Assembly: GCA_016214035.1 (NCBI GenBank)
Contig: JACRPF010000003.1
Location: 157,723 to 221,722, forward strand
Reading direction: 5' to 3'
Source of the DNA: Spirochaetota bacterium
Lineage (GTDB): Bacteria > Spirochaetota > Brachyspiria > Brachyspirales > JACRPF01
DNA length: 64,000 bases
Shown here: piece by piece, positions 34,303 through 43,277 of the stretch
How the letters are laid out: each line of letters starts with the position of its first letter
How positions within the stretch are numbered: the first letter of the stretch is position 1
The notes under the pieces: model-generated
The model's input: the letters and a program-made list of their open reading frames with translations, nothing else
The model's database searches: none
Told to the model about the DNA's origin: nothing
Position numbers and translations under genes: made by a program

Positions 34303-35703
34303 TCAGCGTTTCATCCATGGCGGACCGACATCATCCTTCGCAGTGAGCGGCCGGTGCAGGATTGGGTCGGCGGATATCTGGTCACAGCCGATGTCGCGGT
34401 GCCCGTCGCGCTTCTGTCCGTCGATATCGTATGCGCATTGCAGGTCAAGACCGTCAATGCCCGCGTGCATTGAACTTGTCCATACGGGTTCACCGCCGGG
34501 GAATGCAATTTCCGGGCGCATGATAGCATCGCTGCGCTGAAGTTTTTGGACGGTCTGCGTTATGCCGTCGCGGATAGATGATACGGCAGCGTTTCCGGAA
34601 ATGACGTTTCCCGTGAACCGGATGCTTTCATTGGTGCCGATGACAGCCGCAGTTTCGGCATCGATACGATTATACGCGACGACAGCCGAAGGAAGTATCG
34701 TCCTTCCGTTGTCGCCGAGACCGTCATGCAGCATGAATACGCCGCCGCGGCAATTGACGAAGGTGTTGTATGCGACGAAGACATCGCGCACCGCGCCGTA
34801 TCCGGTGGCAGGGGCGTCGGGCTGACCTGCGGTGAAACAGATGGCGCCGTCGCGTATTGATTCGAAATAATTGTTCATGACCAGATGTCCGGCATTGATG
34901 ATGCGTATGCCGTGGCTGCTTTTTTTTCCGTCGGCGATGAAGAAGTTCCCGTACGCCGCACACCGTTCACCGTGCCGGAACGTGAGCGCGCCGTCGCAGT
35001 TGCGGAACGTGTTGTGCAGGTACACGTTCTCGCATGACTTGCTCGATATGACCTCTATCTCGCCGTCGCATTCCTCGAACAGGTTTTCACCGACGACGGT
35101 GTGTGAATTGAACGTCGCCTGTGAACTGAAGCCGATGCGTATGGTCTCGCCGCCGTTCTTTCCGAGCGGAGGTCTGTGTGCGAAATAATTATGGTCGATG
35201 CGGTGATAGTTCGGCGTATCGGCGGCAACCTCGATCTGCATAGTGGGGTCTTCGGTTTTCTTGTTCCTGAAATAACAATGGTCAACCCTGTTCGAGACGC
35301 TTCCCGCGGTCAGGGTTATCCATTTTCCGGCGCTGCCCGAATTATAATCGGCAACGGCGCACGATGTCACCCTGCAGTAACTGCCGCGCACGGTGAGCGG
35401 ACTTCGCTTCGCCGCAAGGCCGCCGTTCGTGAAATACAGTCCTTCGAGGATGATGTATGAGCCTTTTATTTCTATCGATGATACACCGCTGAACACGGCA
35501 CCGCCGGGGACCGACGCTTGTATGGTAATGGGCGCATCGGCCCTGCCTGAAACTGAAATGGACAATTTCAGGTCATCATATACTCCTTCCGGGATCAGTA
35601 CCGTGCTTCCCGGTGCGGCATTGTTGATCGCTGACTGAATATCTGCGGCACCGAGCGGCAGAAGCGCGCATATGAGCGTGCACAGCACTGATCGATAGCA
35701 CAC
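34303..35703 (-). CDS. Secreted polysaccharide lyase family 6 (alginate/chondroitin lyase type)
   Basis: 466 residues from a GTG at 35703, chosen because GGAGG lies five bases upstream and a signal peptide then begins (CYRSVLCTLICALLPLGAA). The right-handed beta-helix of PL6 is clear: AINNAAPGSTVLIPEGVYDD at the start, NGGETIRIGFSS near residue 205, then EIEVISSKSCENVYLHNTFRNCDGALTFRHGER, which holds the catalytic Lys and Arg of chondroitinase B/alginate lyases. It cleaves uronate polymers by beta-elimination. Substrate choice cannot be read from sequence. It lies 14 bases from the convergent barrel gene and close to fucosidase and epimerase genes. Confidence 0.88.
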   Translation of the reverse strand: MCYRSVLCTLICALLPLGAADIQSAINNAAPGSTVLIPEGVYDDLKLSISVSGRADAPITIQASVPGGAVFSGVSSIEIKGSYIILEGLYFTNGGLAAKRSPLTVRGSYCRVTSCAVADYNSGSAGKWITLTAGSVSNRVDHCYFRNKKTEDPTMQIEVAADTPNYHRIDHNYFAHRPPLGKNGGETIRIGFSSQATFNSHTVVGENLFEECDGEIEVISSKSCENVYLHNTFRNCDGALTFRHGERCAAYGNFFIADGKKSSHGIRIINAGHLVMNNYFESIRDGAICFTAGQPDAPATGYGAVRDVFVAYNTFVNCRGGVFMLHDGLGDNGRTILPSAVVAYNRIDAETAAVIGTNESIRFTGNVISGNAAVSSIRDGITQTVQKLQRSDAIMRPEIAFPGGEPVWTSSMHAGIDGLDLQCAYDIDGQKRDGHRDIGCDQISADPILHRPLTAKDDVGPPWMKR

Positions 35704-35731
35704 GGATACCTCCGGAAAATACGATAGAGAT

Positions 35732-35760
35732 AGTATACGGCAGAAACATAGGAATACCAA
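35732..35760 (-). promoter_or_regulatory. Promoter of the PL6 lyase gene
   Basis: On the minus strand TTGGTA (35755-35760), a 17-bp spacer and TATACT (35732-35737) precede the GGAGG and GTG start of the lyase. Confidence 0.5.
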
Positions 35761-35850
35761 GTATGTGCAGGTGACGGTTCGGCATTAAATTCCGATGGAT
35801 TTTTTCACGGCCATGGGGTAGAATCGCCGGCATAAGAGAAGGATGATGTC

Positions 35851-36648
35851 ATGTCGTTGCGGAATGTTCTTGTTACCGGCGCCCGGGGACTTGTCGGCGG
35901 TATCGTGTATCGCCGGTTGTGCGAATTTCCTGAACACTATTCGATGTACGCGCTCGATCGCAGCCGCACGCCGTCTGATCGGGTTCCGGCTGATATCCCG
36001 CTGGAAATTCCCGCAGATCGGTTCATCGAAGCGGATATCGCCGATTTTGCCGCGGTACGCACAGCGGTTGTCGGCATGGATACCGTTCTTCATCTCGCGG
36101 CCATACCCACCGGCGGGCTGGGATGGGAAGCGGTGCTTACGAGCAATATCACCGGCGCATACAATGTGTTCGAGGCGTGCAAAGCGTCCGGGGTGCGGCG
36201 TGTAGTGTTCGCCAGTTCCATTATGGTGTCATGGGGCGTAGCCCGCGATGCGCGGCGGACCGCACGGAAACGCGGATTGTCCGCAGATGATGTATCGGTG
36301 CCGATGGTTCGTCATGATATGCCCACGCGTCCGATCGATATCTATTCGTCGAGCAAGGTCTGGGGTGAGGCGCTCGCGCGCACGTATTCCGAGCGAGGGA
36401 TGTCGTGCATCTGCATACGCATCGGGACCGTGGTTACCGACGACCGGCCGCCCGAAGATGCAACGACGACTTGGTGCAGCCATCGCGATATCGCCGATCT
36501 GTTTCAGCGTGCGGTTGACGCTCCGGATTCGCTTCAGTTCGATATTTTCTACGGCGTTTCCGACAATCACGGACGCTGGGTTGACATCGATCATGCGCGT
36601 GAAATTTTAGGTTTTGTTCCATCCGACCGTGCGGAGGATATCATATGA
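35851..36648 (+). CDS. NAD-dependent sugar epimerase/dehydratase (extended SDR)
   Basis: 265 residues. The Rossmann motif GARGLVGG starts near residue 10, followed by VLHLAAIPTGG, FASSIMVSWG and the catalytic YSSSK near residue 168. Extended SDR enzymes of this type epimerise, dehydrate or oxidise sugars or uronates. It overlaps the fucosidase gene by four bases (ATGA), so they are translated together, and it may process fucose or uronic acid released by GH29 or the nearby PL6 lyase. The substrate is inferred from neighbours only. Confidence 0.88.
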   Translation: MSLRNVLVTGARGLVGGIVYRRLCEFPEHYSMYALDRSRTPSDRVPADIPLEIPADRFIEADIADFAAVRTAVVGMDTVLHLAAIPTGGLGWEAVLTSNITGAYNVFEACKASGVRRVVFASSIMVSWGVARDARRTARKRGLSADDVSVPMVRHDMPTRPIDIYSSSKVWGEALARTYSERGMSCICIRIGTVVTDDRPPEDATTTWCSHRDIADLFQRAVDAPDSLQFDIFYGVSDNHGRWVDIDHAREILGFVPSDRAEDII

Positions 36649-37922
36649 ATGCACTTCCGGCAAAAACGCATCGTTTGTGGGCTGATTGCGAAATAGGCGT
36701 CATCATACATCTTGACGTACAGGTGTTCGAGCCGTCGTACCGGTTCCGCGAACAGCGCGGGTATGTGCCGCCGGCGTCGGTGTTCAATCCGCGTGCGCTC
36801 GACACCGACCAATGGATAGAGACTGCGGTGAAAGCCGGCGCGAAGTACGCGGTGCTCGTCGCCAAACACTGTTCCGGTTTTTCGCTGTGGCCCACCAAAG
36901 CACATGACTACAGCGTGGCCGCATGTCCCTGGCGCGGAGGGAAGGGCGATATCGTTGCGGATTTCATCGCGTCATGCCAACGTTTCGGCGTCAGGCCGGG
37001 TCTCTACGCTAGTGCCAGCTGCAACGCGTTTCTGAATGTCGACAATCCCGGGCGCGTGCTTTCCGGTGATGCCGGGGAACAGGAACGCTATAACCGCATC
37101 GTCGAACAGCAGCTCACTGAGCTGTGGGGTAATTACGGTCCGCTTTTCGAGATATGGTTTGACGGCGGTGTGCTGCCCGTGGTTCAGGGCGGGCCTTATA
37201 TCGTGCCGCTGCTGACAAAACTGCAGCCTGATGCCGTCGTATTCCAGGGGCCGAAAGAATGCGCGTCACTGCTGCGCTGGGTGGGCAATGAACGCGGCGA
37301 GGCGCCGTACCCGTGCTGGTCATCGACGACGATGACAACATCGGACGACGGGACGAAGGAACGCATCGATTGCGCCGGAAGTCCGGACGGAATACTCTGG
37401 GCGCCGGCCGAAGCTGACATGCCCAACCGCGATCAGCACAAGGCGTTCATGGGCGGCTGGTTCTGGCGTGAGAACGACGAGCAGTTTCTTTATTCCGTCG
37501 AGCATCTTGTGGAACGGTATTATCAGAGCGTCGGACGCAACACGAACCTGCTCCTTGGTATGGTTATTGACGACCGCGGGCTCGTACCGGAAGCCGATGT
37601 GCGTCAATGTACGGGGTTCGGCAGGGCTGTGGCACGTGACTTCAGTCGTTGCCTTGGCAGGACGTCGGGTAATGGTAATGAATTGACGATAGCATTTTCA
37701 GGGCAGGAGACGATAGATCGCATCGTCATTATGGAAGATATATCGTCCGGTGAATGCATCCGCTCATATGCGGTTGACGTTGTAACGGAGAACGGCGTTC
37801 AGCGTCTGTGTGCAGGAAGTGCCGTCGGACATAAACGTATCGAGCGTATCCCGCCGGTGCCGGTGTCGTCGATCACTTTGAAAATATTATCAGCGGAAGG
37901 AATTCAGGCGATACGTTCGTAG
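36645..37922 (+). CDS. Alpha-L-fucosidase (GH29)
   Basis: 425 residues. GH29 motifs are visible: ADCEIGVIIHLDVQVFEP at the start, AVKAGAKYAVLVAKHCSGFSLWPT near residue 65, ELWGNYGPLFEIWFDGG near 165 with the nucleophile aspartate in WFDGG, and NTNLLLGMVIDDRGLVP near 300. A C-terminal beta domain of about 100 residues follows. It removes terminal fucose from glycans with retention. No signal peptide is seen, so it acts in the cytoplasm on imported oligosaccharides or reaches the periplasm by another route. It is cotranslated with the epimerase upstream and overlaps the convergent Gfo/Idh gene by 19 bases. Confidence 0.88.
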   Translation: MNALPAKTHRLWADCEIGVIIHLDVQVFEPSYRFREQRGYVPPASVFNPRALDTDQWIETAVKAGAKYAVLVAKHCSGFSLWPTKAHDYSVAACPWRGGKGDIVADFIASCQRFGVRPGLYASASCNAFLNVDNPGRVLSGDAGEQERYNRIVEQQLTELWGNYGPLFEIWFDGGVLPVVQGGPYIVPLLTKLQPDAVVFQGPKECASLLRWVGNERGEAPYPCWSSTTMTTSDDGTKERIDCAGSPDGILWAPAEADMPNRDQHKAFMGGWFWRENDEQFLYSVEHLVERYYQSVGRNTNLLLGMVIDDRGLVPEADVRQCTGFGRAVARDFSRCLGRTSGNGNELTIAFSGQETIDRIVIMEDISSGECIRSYAVDVVTENGVQRLCAGSAVGHKRIERIPPVPVSSITLKILSAEGIQAIRS

Positions 37923-38923
37923 ACCGCGCAGATGAGTTCCACCGCCCGTTTGCCCTCGGCTCCCGGCGTGGTGAGGTGATGCGCGTTCAGTATCGCGTCG
38001 GCGAGTTCCGTTATTTGCCGGCGATGGCCTTCATACGATATCGCTGAGGGATCGCCCGACCCGCCGTACATACCTTCTCCAGTGGCGCCGAGCCGCCGTA
38101 TTTCGTCGTCACCGGGAAGTTCCTTTTTGAACTGCCAGCGCGTGATGCGGTCGTCCTCGAGCAGCACGCTGCCGTCGGTTCCCGAAAGTTCCACACGGCG
38201 CGGGAATCCCGGAGCGCAGGCGGTGCTCGCCTCGACGGTGCCGAGCGAATTGTTCTTGAATTTCAATATGGCGACCACCGTATCTTCGACCTCGATGTTC
38301 TTATGCAGAAGCCGTGCGGTACGTCCGGTCACTTCGGATACATCGCCGTTGAAATAGAGGAGGAGGTCAACGGTGTGAATGCCCTGGTTCATGAGCGCTC
38401 CGCCGCCGTCAAGCGCCCAGGTCCCGCGCCATGTTGCATTGCCGTAATACTCCGATGTGCGGAACCAGCGTACGCTCGCAGCCGCCAATACCGGCTGGCC
38501 GAAACGGCCTTCATCCACTGCCTGGCGTATCATCTGCACCGAACGGCTGAATCTTGATTGAAAAACCGCTGAGAGACGTATGTTGCTGCTTTCGCAGGCG
38601 CGTACAAGTTCATTGGTTTTGCTTACAGTCACTTCGAGCGGTTTTTCACAGAGTATATGTTTGCCGGCGCGCGCCGCGGGTATCGCCACCTCGCCGTGCA
38701 GCCCGCTCGGTGTTGCTATGGTAACCGCCTCTATTTCGGAGGCAAGGAACTCCTCATAACTTGTCACCGCCCGGCATCCGTGCTGTTTTGCGAACGCGGC
38801 GGCGCGCTCGGTGATCTTATCGTAGACGAGAACGAGTTCAGCGTTATCGCAAAGCGAGAGCGCTTTTGCGTGTATCTGGGCGATGGCTCCCGTGCCGATG
38901 ATGCCGAATTTTACTTTTCGCAT
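37904..38923 (-). CDS. Gfo/Idh/MocA family oxidoreductase
   Basis: 339 residues. The N-terminal Rossmann domain opens with KFGIIGTGAIAQIHAKAL; ATPSGLHGEVA and ILCEKPLEVT (catalytic-lysine EKP motif) lie near residues 70-100, and the C-terminal beta-sheet domain includes GGGALMNQGIHTVDLLLYF. It oxidises or reduces a sugar or cyclitol with NAD(P). It lies in a tail-to-tail overlap with the fucosidase gene and is followed upstream by two sugar isomerase-like genes and another Gfo/Idh/MocA gene on the same strand, a typical cyclitol or uncommon-sugar catabolic set. The exact substrate is unknown. Confidence 0.9.
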   Translation of the reverse strand: MRKVKFGIIGTGAIAQIHAKALSLCDNAELVLVYDKITERAAAFAKQHGCRAVTSYEEFLASEIEAVTIATPSGLHGEVAIPAARAGKHILCEKPLEVTVSKTNELVRACESSNIRLSAVFQSRFSRSVQMIRQAVDEGRFGQPVLAAASVRWFRTSEYYGNATWRGTWALDGGGALMNQGIHTVDLLLYFNGDVSEVTGRTARLLHKNIEVEDTVVAILKFKNNSLGTVEASTACAPGFPRRVELSGTDGSVLLEDDRITRWQFKKELPGDDEIRRLGATGEGMYGGSGDPSAISYEGHRRQITELADAILNAHHLTTPGAEGKRAVELICAVYERIA

Positions 38924-39043
38924 GTGCTGCTCCGCGTCGTGATATATGCAGACTATGATATCGTTTCCGGCGGTTATTGTCCATGCAGGAAACTGACAAA
39001 AATATACACTTTCCTGAGCGGAACAATTATGAGGGAATGATCG

Positions 39044-39841
39044 TTATCGTATTCCCATCTTTTTCATATTTTCGAATGACGCTTTGGCGGCGGCGAAAAT
39101 ATCGTCCTCGGCGGTGAAATCTTCCTGCTCGACCACGAACCAGCGCACGTTCGATTCACGGCATGCGGCGATGATATCAGGCCAGTCGAGATTGCCTTCG
39201 CCGATGGCGCAGTCATGAATCTCGGCTTTCACTCCTTTTGCGGGACGCGTTATCGTCATGTCCTTGAAGTGTATCACCGGCATGCGGTTCTTCAGCCTGC
39301 GAATCCATGCCGCCGGTGAGCCGCCGCCGTGCTGCACCCAGAATGTGTCGATCTCGCCGAGCATGTCAGGCGCGTTGTCGTACAGCTCAGCTATAAACGT
39401 CTTCTCCGTGAACCGGTGGAACTCCGCCGCGTGATTGTGGAAACCGAAGCCGATGCCTTCGTTCTTCATCGTTCGTGCGATATCGTTCAGCTCGTTCGCG
39501 AGCGTTTTCACGCCCTCGGCGCTCCAGTACGCGTCGCCGGCGCTCCCGATGGCGGTGAACGTGCATCCGTATGCCTTGAGTTTTTTAATGACGGACGGCA
39601 TATCGCTTTTCAATGAGGCGAGTGATTCATGCGTCGCGCAGACGTAGAGCCCGTGCTTGTCGATGAGCGCGGCCACGCGTTCCACCGGTATGGGGCCGAT
39701 GCCCGAGATCTGTATCGCCCGGTAGCCGATTTCCTTCACGCGCCGCATCGTCTCGTCGAGGTCCGCCTCGGTTTTGCAGTGGCGGTTGAGCGTATAGAGC
39801 GTGATGGCGATGTTCGTGTCCGGTGCTGCGGGCACCGGCAT
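39044..39841 (-). CDS. Sugar phosphate isomerase/epimerase, tandem paralogue 1
   Basis: 265 residues from the ATG at 39841, which shares bases with the upstream stop (TAATG), so translation is coupled. The AP_endonuc_2/xylose isomerase-like TIM barrel shows AIQISGIGPIPVERV, CTFTAIGSAGDAYWSAEGVK, IGFGFHNHAAEF, MLGEIDTFWVQHGGG and VIHFKDMTITRP, with metal ligands Glu, Asp and His. It is clearly a duplicate of the next gene (39841-40611), sharing YWSAEGVKTLA, TFWVQHGG and HFKDMTI. Cytoplasmic. It sits between two Gfo/Idh/MocA genes. Confidence 0.88.
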   Translation of the reverse strand: MPVPAAPDTNIAITLYTLNRHCKTEADLDETMRRVKEIGYRAIQISGIGPIPVERVAALIDKHGLYVCATHESLASLKSDMPSVIKKLKAYGCTFTAIGSAGDAYWSAEGVKTLANELNDIARTMKNEGIGFGFHNHAAEFHRFTEKTFIAELYDNAPDMLGEIDTFWVQHGGGSPAAWIRRLKNRMPVIHFKDMTITRPAKGVKAEIHDCAIGEGNLDWPDIIAACRESNVRWFVVEQEDFTAEDDIFAAAKASFENMKKMGIR

Positions 39842-40611
39842 TATTTTACGCCCATCTTCCGCAGATTGTCGAGTGATATCTTCGCCGATTCCAGCGGATC
39901 GCGCTCGCATTTATCCTGCTCGATGATATACCAGCGTGCGTCGATTTCTTTACACGCCTTGAGTATCTCTGCCCAGTTGAGATTTCCCGCGCCTATTTCG
40001 GCCATGATGACCTGGTCTTTACGTATCGTCATGTCCTTGAAATGCACTTCCTTCATGCGGCCCTTGAGTTTGCGAATCCAGAGCGCCGGATCGCTGCCGC
40101 CGTGCTGCACCCAGAACGTGTCGATTTCGCCCATAAGATATTTCGGGTCGGTGAGATCGTAGATCTCTTCGAGGAATACCTTGTCGGTGAATTTTTCGAA
40201 CTCCACTTTGTGGTTGTGGTAACCGAAACGTATGCCGTTGTCAAGGAGTCTTTTGCCGATCTCGTTGAGCTCTTTCGCGAGTGTTTTCACGCCCTCGGCG
40301 CTCCAATATGCGCCGCCCGGATGTCCTATCGCGGTGAACGGACAGTCAAGCGTCTTGAGTTTTTTCACCGTGGCGTCGAAGTTGTCCTTCAACGCCGGCA
40401 GACCGTCATGTGACGCACAGCAGTACAGGCCGTTCTTGTCGAGAATGTCCTTCAGGCGCGACGGTTCAATTTCGCCGAGTCCGGAAATCTGCACCGCTTC
40501 ATAGCCGATCTCTTTTACCTTTGCAAACGTTTTTTCCATATCTTCCGGTGTCTTGAGATAGTCGCGAATCGTGTAGCACTGCAATGCTATTTTCGTGGAT
40601 GGTATTTTCAT
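39841..40611 (-). CDS. Sugar phosphate isomerase/epimerase, tandem paralogue 2
   Basis: 256 residues. Same barrel family as its neighbour: KIALQCYTIRDYLKTPEDMEKT, AVQISGLGEIEPSRL, FTAIGHPGGAYWSAEGVKTLA, IRFGYHNHKVEFEKF, LMGEIDTFWVQHGG and EVHFKDMTIRK. Its stop overlaps the start of paralogue 1. The pair arose by tandem duplication; the two have diverged more at their ends than in the active-site strands, so the metal-assisted isomerisation or epimerisation is probably kept in both. It is 34 bases after the Gfo/Idh/MocA gene at 40646-41815. Confidence 0.88.
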   Translation of the reverse strand: MKIPSTKIALQCYTIRDYLKTPEDMEKTFAKVKEIGYEAVQISGLGEIEPSRLKDILDKNGLYCCASHDGLPALKDNFDATVKKLKTLDCPFTAIGHPGGAYWSAEGVKTLAKELNEIGKRLLDNGIRFGYHNHKVEFEKFTDKVFLEEIYDLTDPKYLMGEIDTFWVQHGGSDPALWIRKLKGRMKEVHFKDMTIRKDQVIMAEIGAGNLNWAEILKACKEIDARWYIIEQDKCERDPLESAKISLDNLRKMGVK

Positions 40612-40645
40612 CGTTATTTCTCCATTAATTAGTTGTTCTTTCGTA

Positions 40646-41815
40646 TCAGAACGAGCTGTTCATGTTGACAGGACCGCCGCCTTTCACTTCTTTCTTGAAC
40701 TTCGATCCTTTGATGAGGTCTTTGAGCTTCGCCTCGAACGCGTCTCCCTGCATCGGCAGATCGATGGTCTTCTTCTCGAACGACGAAAGCATAATCGCGT
40801 TGTTCATCATCACGGAATTGATGCCCTGCTCAGCCGGGGCCAGCAGCTTTTCGCCCTTGAGTATCGCGTTGGCGAAATTGTCGATGATGATCCTGTGTCC
40901 CGGCTGGCCGTGATGCTTGTACGGGATCTCGCAGTTCCACGCTTCGGGTTTGTCGAAACCGGTGGCGGCTTCCTTAAGATGCTTGAACACCGGGATGCGG
41001 TTCTGCGTGAAGAGCATTTTTCCGTTCTCGTACACGAGCTTGCCGTTCTCGCCGATGATCTCAAGCCGGTTCGTTCCCGGGGCTTCCGCCGTGGTGGTAA
41101 GGAAATGTCCCACCATGCCGTTCTTGTACTCGAAGTATGCGGTCACTTCGTCCTCAACTTCGATGTTGTGGTATTTGCCGAGCGTCACGAAACCGGTCAC
41201 ACGGTCCGGTACGCCGAAGAACCACTGATAGAGGTCGAGATTGTGCGGGCACTGGTTCATAAGAACGCCGCCGCCTTCGCCCGCCCAGGTTGCACGCCAT
41301 CCGCCCGAATCATAGTACTGCTGCGTGCGGTACCAGTCGGTGATTATCCACGTGGCGCGCATGAGCTTGCCGAGATCGCCGTTGTCGATGAGGCTTTTAA
41401 TCTTCTGCCAGAAACCGTAGGTGCGCTGCATGAACATGGCGCAGAATATTATCTTCGGGTTCTTTTTCTTTGCGTCTTCCCACGCGGCTATCATCTTCTT
41501 CGCGTCGTTGACATGGACCGCGATGGGTTTTTCCGTGAGCACATGGATGCCGCGTGCGAACGCTTCGACCGCTATTATCGTATGGTCGTAGTGCGGCGTG
41601 GCGATGATGATGGCCTCAACGCCGCTTTTGTCGAAGAGCGATTTGTAATCATAGTATGCCGTAGTCTTGAACTGCGCGGCGATATTGTCCGCCTTAGCCT
41701 TGTCGGTGTCGCAGACGCCCACCAGCGTGAGATTGTCCATCGTCGAGATGTCACGGACGTGCGGCACGCCCATGTTGCCGAGACCGATGACCGCGATCTT
41801 AACTTTGTCAGCCAT
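40646..41815 (-). CDS. Gfo/Idh/MocA family oxidoreductase, first gene of the isomerase operon
   Basis: 389 residues. KIAVIGLGNMGVPHVRDI begins the Rossmann domain, and IIATPHYDHTIIAVEAF and HVLTEKPIAVHV (EKP motif) follow near residues 70-100. The C-terminal domain has GEGGGVLMNQCPHNLDLYQWFFG, matching dehydrogenases of this family. AAGGAG precedes the ATG. It reads in the same direction as the two isomerases and the other oxidoreductase, so this is probably the operon's first gene. Together they resemble inositol or other polyol/uncommon-sugar degradation, where a 2-keto intermediate is isomerised. Confidence 0.9.
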   Translation of the reverse strand: MADKVKIAVIGLGNMGVPHVRDISTMDNLTLVGVCDTDKAKADNIAAQFKTTAYYDYKSLFDKSGVEAIIIATPHYDHTIIAVEAFARGIHVLTEKPIAVHVNDAKKMIAAWEDAKKKNPKIIFCAMFMQRTYGFWQKIKSLIDNGDLGKLMRATWIITDWYRTQQYYDSGGWRATWAGEGGGVLMNQCPHNLDLYQWFFGVPDRVTGFVTLGKYHNIEVEDEVTAYFEYKNGMVGHFLTTTAEAPGTNRLEIIGENGKLVYENGKMLFTQNRIPVFKHLKEAATGFDKPEAWNCEIPYKHHGQPGHRIIIDNFANAILKGEKLLAPAEQGINSVMMNNAIMLSSFEKKTIDLPMQGDAFEAKLKDLIKGSKFKKEVKGGGPVNMNSSF

Positions 41816-41856
41816 GAGAACTCCTTGTGAACCGTTGATTTACCCGTATAAGATGC

Positions 41857-41884
41857 ATTGTAACCCGTGTTTTGCCATAGACAA
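41857..41884 (-). promoter_or_regulatory. Promoter of the oxidoreductase-isomerase operon
   Basis: On the minus strand TTGTCT (41879-41884), a 16-bp spacer and TACAAT (41857-41862) lie about 40 bases before the ATG at 41815. Confidence 0.4.
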
Positions 41885-42128
41885 AAGCTAAAAAAACATG
41901 GACATTCGCTCTTCGGGAACGGTACCCAGAGATAATATCCGTTCCGGGCCGATGGACTATGGTATGAGCTACGAATTGTATGTCAAAAAATACGGTTGGC
42001 TAATATCTCGTTATAGTAAGGCGGATGCTTTTTTGCAGATTATATATATATTATCATATGCGTGATGATAGGCCAATTCTGCGGCACGCACCGGGATTTT
42101 CCCGTAACTAGTTCCATAGGAGCATCAG
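41885..42128. other. Gene-free AT-rich spacer before the small STAS-like gene
   Basis: No open frame of note. It holds an AT-rich tract around 42039-42060 and a GGAG ribosome site just before 42129. A promoter for the downstream gene is likely but no convincing -35/-10 pair was found. Confidence 0.4.
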
Positions 42129-42488
42129 ATGAGCACTGCGGTACAATGGATTGAACACAAAGGAAAACGGATCATGGTGTGCAATTTCGCGAACTATGAC
42201 GAGAAGCAGTACCTCGACGGTGTCGATGAAATGGAAAAAGAGCTTCTAGCGCAGCCGAAGGGCAGCAGGATACCGCTCATCATCGATGTCACCAACTCGA
42301 ACATGACGCAGGTGACCAGCGCACGCGGCAAGAAAAGTGTTGAAGTGCTTGGGAATGCCGGTGTGGTAAGTATTACCGCTATGGTGGGTATCACCGGATT
42401 AAAGAAGATAATCGCTCAGGCGATATCCCGTGATGTGCATTTCGCCAATGATATGGAATCCGCAAAAGAGTGGGTCATAGCTCAGTAG
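42129..42488 (+). CDS. Small STAS/SpoIIAA-like protein
   Basis: 119 residues, no signal peptide or membrane helix. The alternating pattern VQWIEHKGKRIMVCNFANYD, IPLIIDVTNSNMTQV and VVSITAMVGITGLKKIIAQAIS followed by DMESAKEWV is that of the STAS-like superfold (SpoIIAA-like), used in anti-anti-sigma factors and lipid-binding proteins. I see no clear phosphorylatable serine in the usual DSSG position, so an anti-sigma role is not supported. A GGAG ribosome site precedes it. It stands alone and overlaps the end of the convergent glycosyltransferase by 14 bases. Confidence 0.65.
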   Translation: MSTAVQWIEHKGKRIMVCNFANYDEKQYLDGVDEMEKELLAQPKGSRIPLIIDVTNSNMTQVTSARGKKSVEVLGNAGVVSITAMVGITGLKKIIAQAISRDVHFANDMESAKEWVIAQ

Positions 42489-43275
42489 CGAGTCCCGCTT
42501 CGCGGAGGAGTCGACGCACCTGCGTGAAGAATTCCAGTATCGACATGTAGCAGGCAAGGAGAAATCCGTGCCCGCCGTCGCGGAATCCCTGCCGCGTGAT
42601 GAAGTAGCGGAAGAATACATTGCACGGTTCCCGGAATGCGAACCTGAATATGCGCCCGCCGGTGAGCCGGTGCGGTCCGGAATATTTGTCCTTCGCCGAC
42701 AGTGTCGAGTACAGCGCAACCTTTCTGATGACGGTGTCCACATCGGGATATGAATAGTGCATGATATATCCCGTAAGCGCTGCGGTTTTCCCCGTATGAA
42801 CAATCCGCTCGTGCAGTATGCTTTTATCATAGCCGGCTTTTGAGCGCCGGAACAGTCTGAGCTGGCGGATGTCCCAGCCGCTGTAACGAATCCACGCACC
42901 AAGAAAATTACTTCTGATGCCGATGAAAAATCCCGCGATATCGTCATCCGGCTCTGCGGCGAGTGCGGCAATGACGGCGTTTTTCAAATCGTCGGAGATA
43001 ACCTCATCGGCATCGAGCATAAGCACCCAGTCGGTCTTGCTCTGCGATACGGCGAACTGTTTCTGCGCGGAGAAGGTGTCGAAACGGCGTTTGATGACCG
43101 CGGCTCCATGCTTCCGTGCGATGGACGCCGTGTTGTCGGTGCTGTAGTCATCGATGACGATGATGCGGTCGCAGAATGAAACGCTTTTCAGGCTGCGGCC
43201 GATGTTGCGTTCCTCATTTTTGGTTATCATGCAGCAGGTGATGGTGCCGTTCTGCCGGCGCTGCTTATCTTTCAT
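42475..43275 (-). CDS. Family 2 glycosyltransferase (WaaE/KdtX type)
   Basis: 266 residues. GT-A motifs: ITCCMITKNEERNIGRSLKSV at the start, IIVIDDYSTDNT near residue 40, KRRFDTFSAQKQFAVSQSKTDWVLMLDADEVI near 80 with the DAD metal site, then FFIGIRSNFLGAWIRYSGW and RLFRRSKAGYD. This pattern is that of lipopolysaccharide core glucosyltransferases (WaaE/KdtX). A C-terminal amphipathic helix may hold it to the membrane. It follows a deacetylase gene by three bases, with a radical SAM gene before that, consistent with an envelope glycan cluster. Confidence 0.87.
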   Translation of the reverse strand: MKDKQRRQNGTITCCMITKNEERNIGRSLKSVSFCDRIIVIDDYSTDNTASIARKHGAAVIKRRFDTFSAQKQFAVSQSKTDWVLMLDADEVISDDLKNAVIAALAAEPDDDIAGFFIGIRSNFLGAWIRYSGWDIRQLRLFRRSKAGYDKSILHERIVHTGKTAALTGYIMHYSYPDVDTVIRKVALYSTLSAKDKYSGPHRLTGGRIFRFAFREPCNVFFRYFITRQGFRDGGHGFLLACYMSILEFFTQVRRLLREAGLATEL

Positions 43276-43277
43276 GT

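Noticed and set aside
34284..34308. Inverted repeat CGCTGA...TCAGCG between the barrel and PL6 genes as a terminator
   Set aside because: Both arms are simply the Arg-stop codons of two convergent genes. The stem is six bases and the T tract is inside the loop.
40595..41830. 411-codon open frame on the plus strand opposite a Gfo/Idh/MocA gene
   Set aside because: It is the shadow of a gene with a clear Rossmann domain and EKP motif, and shows no recognisable domain of its own.
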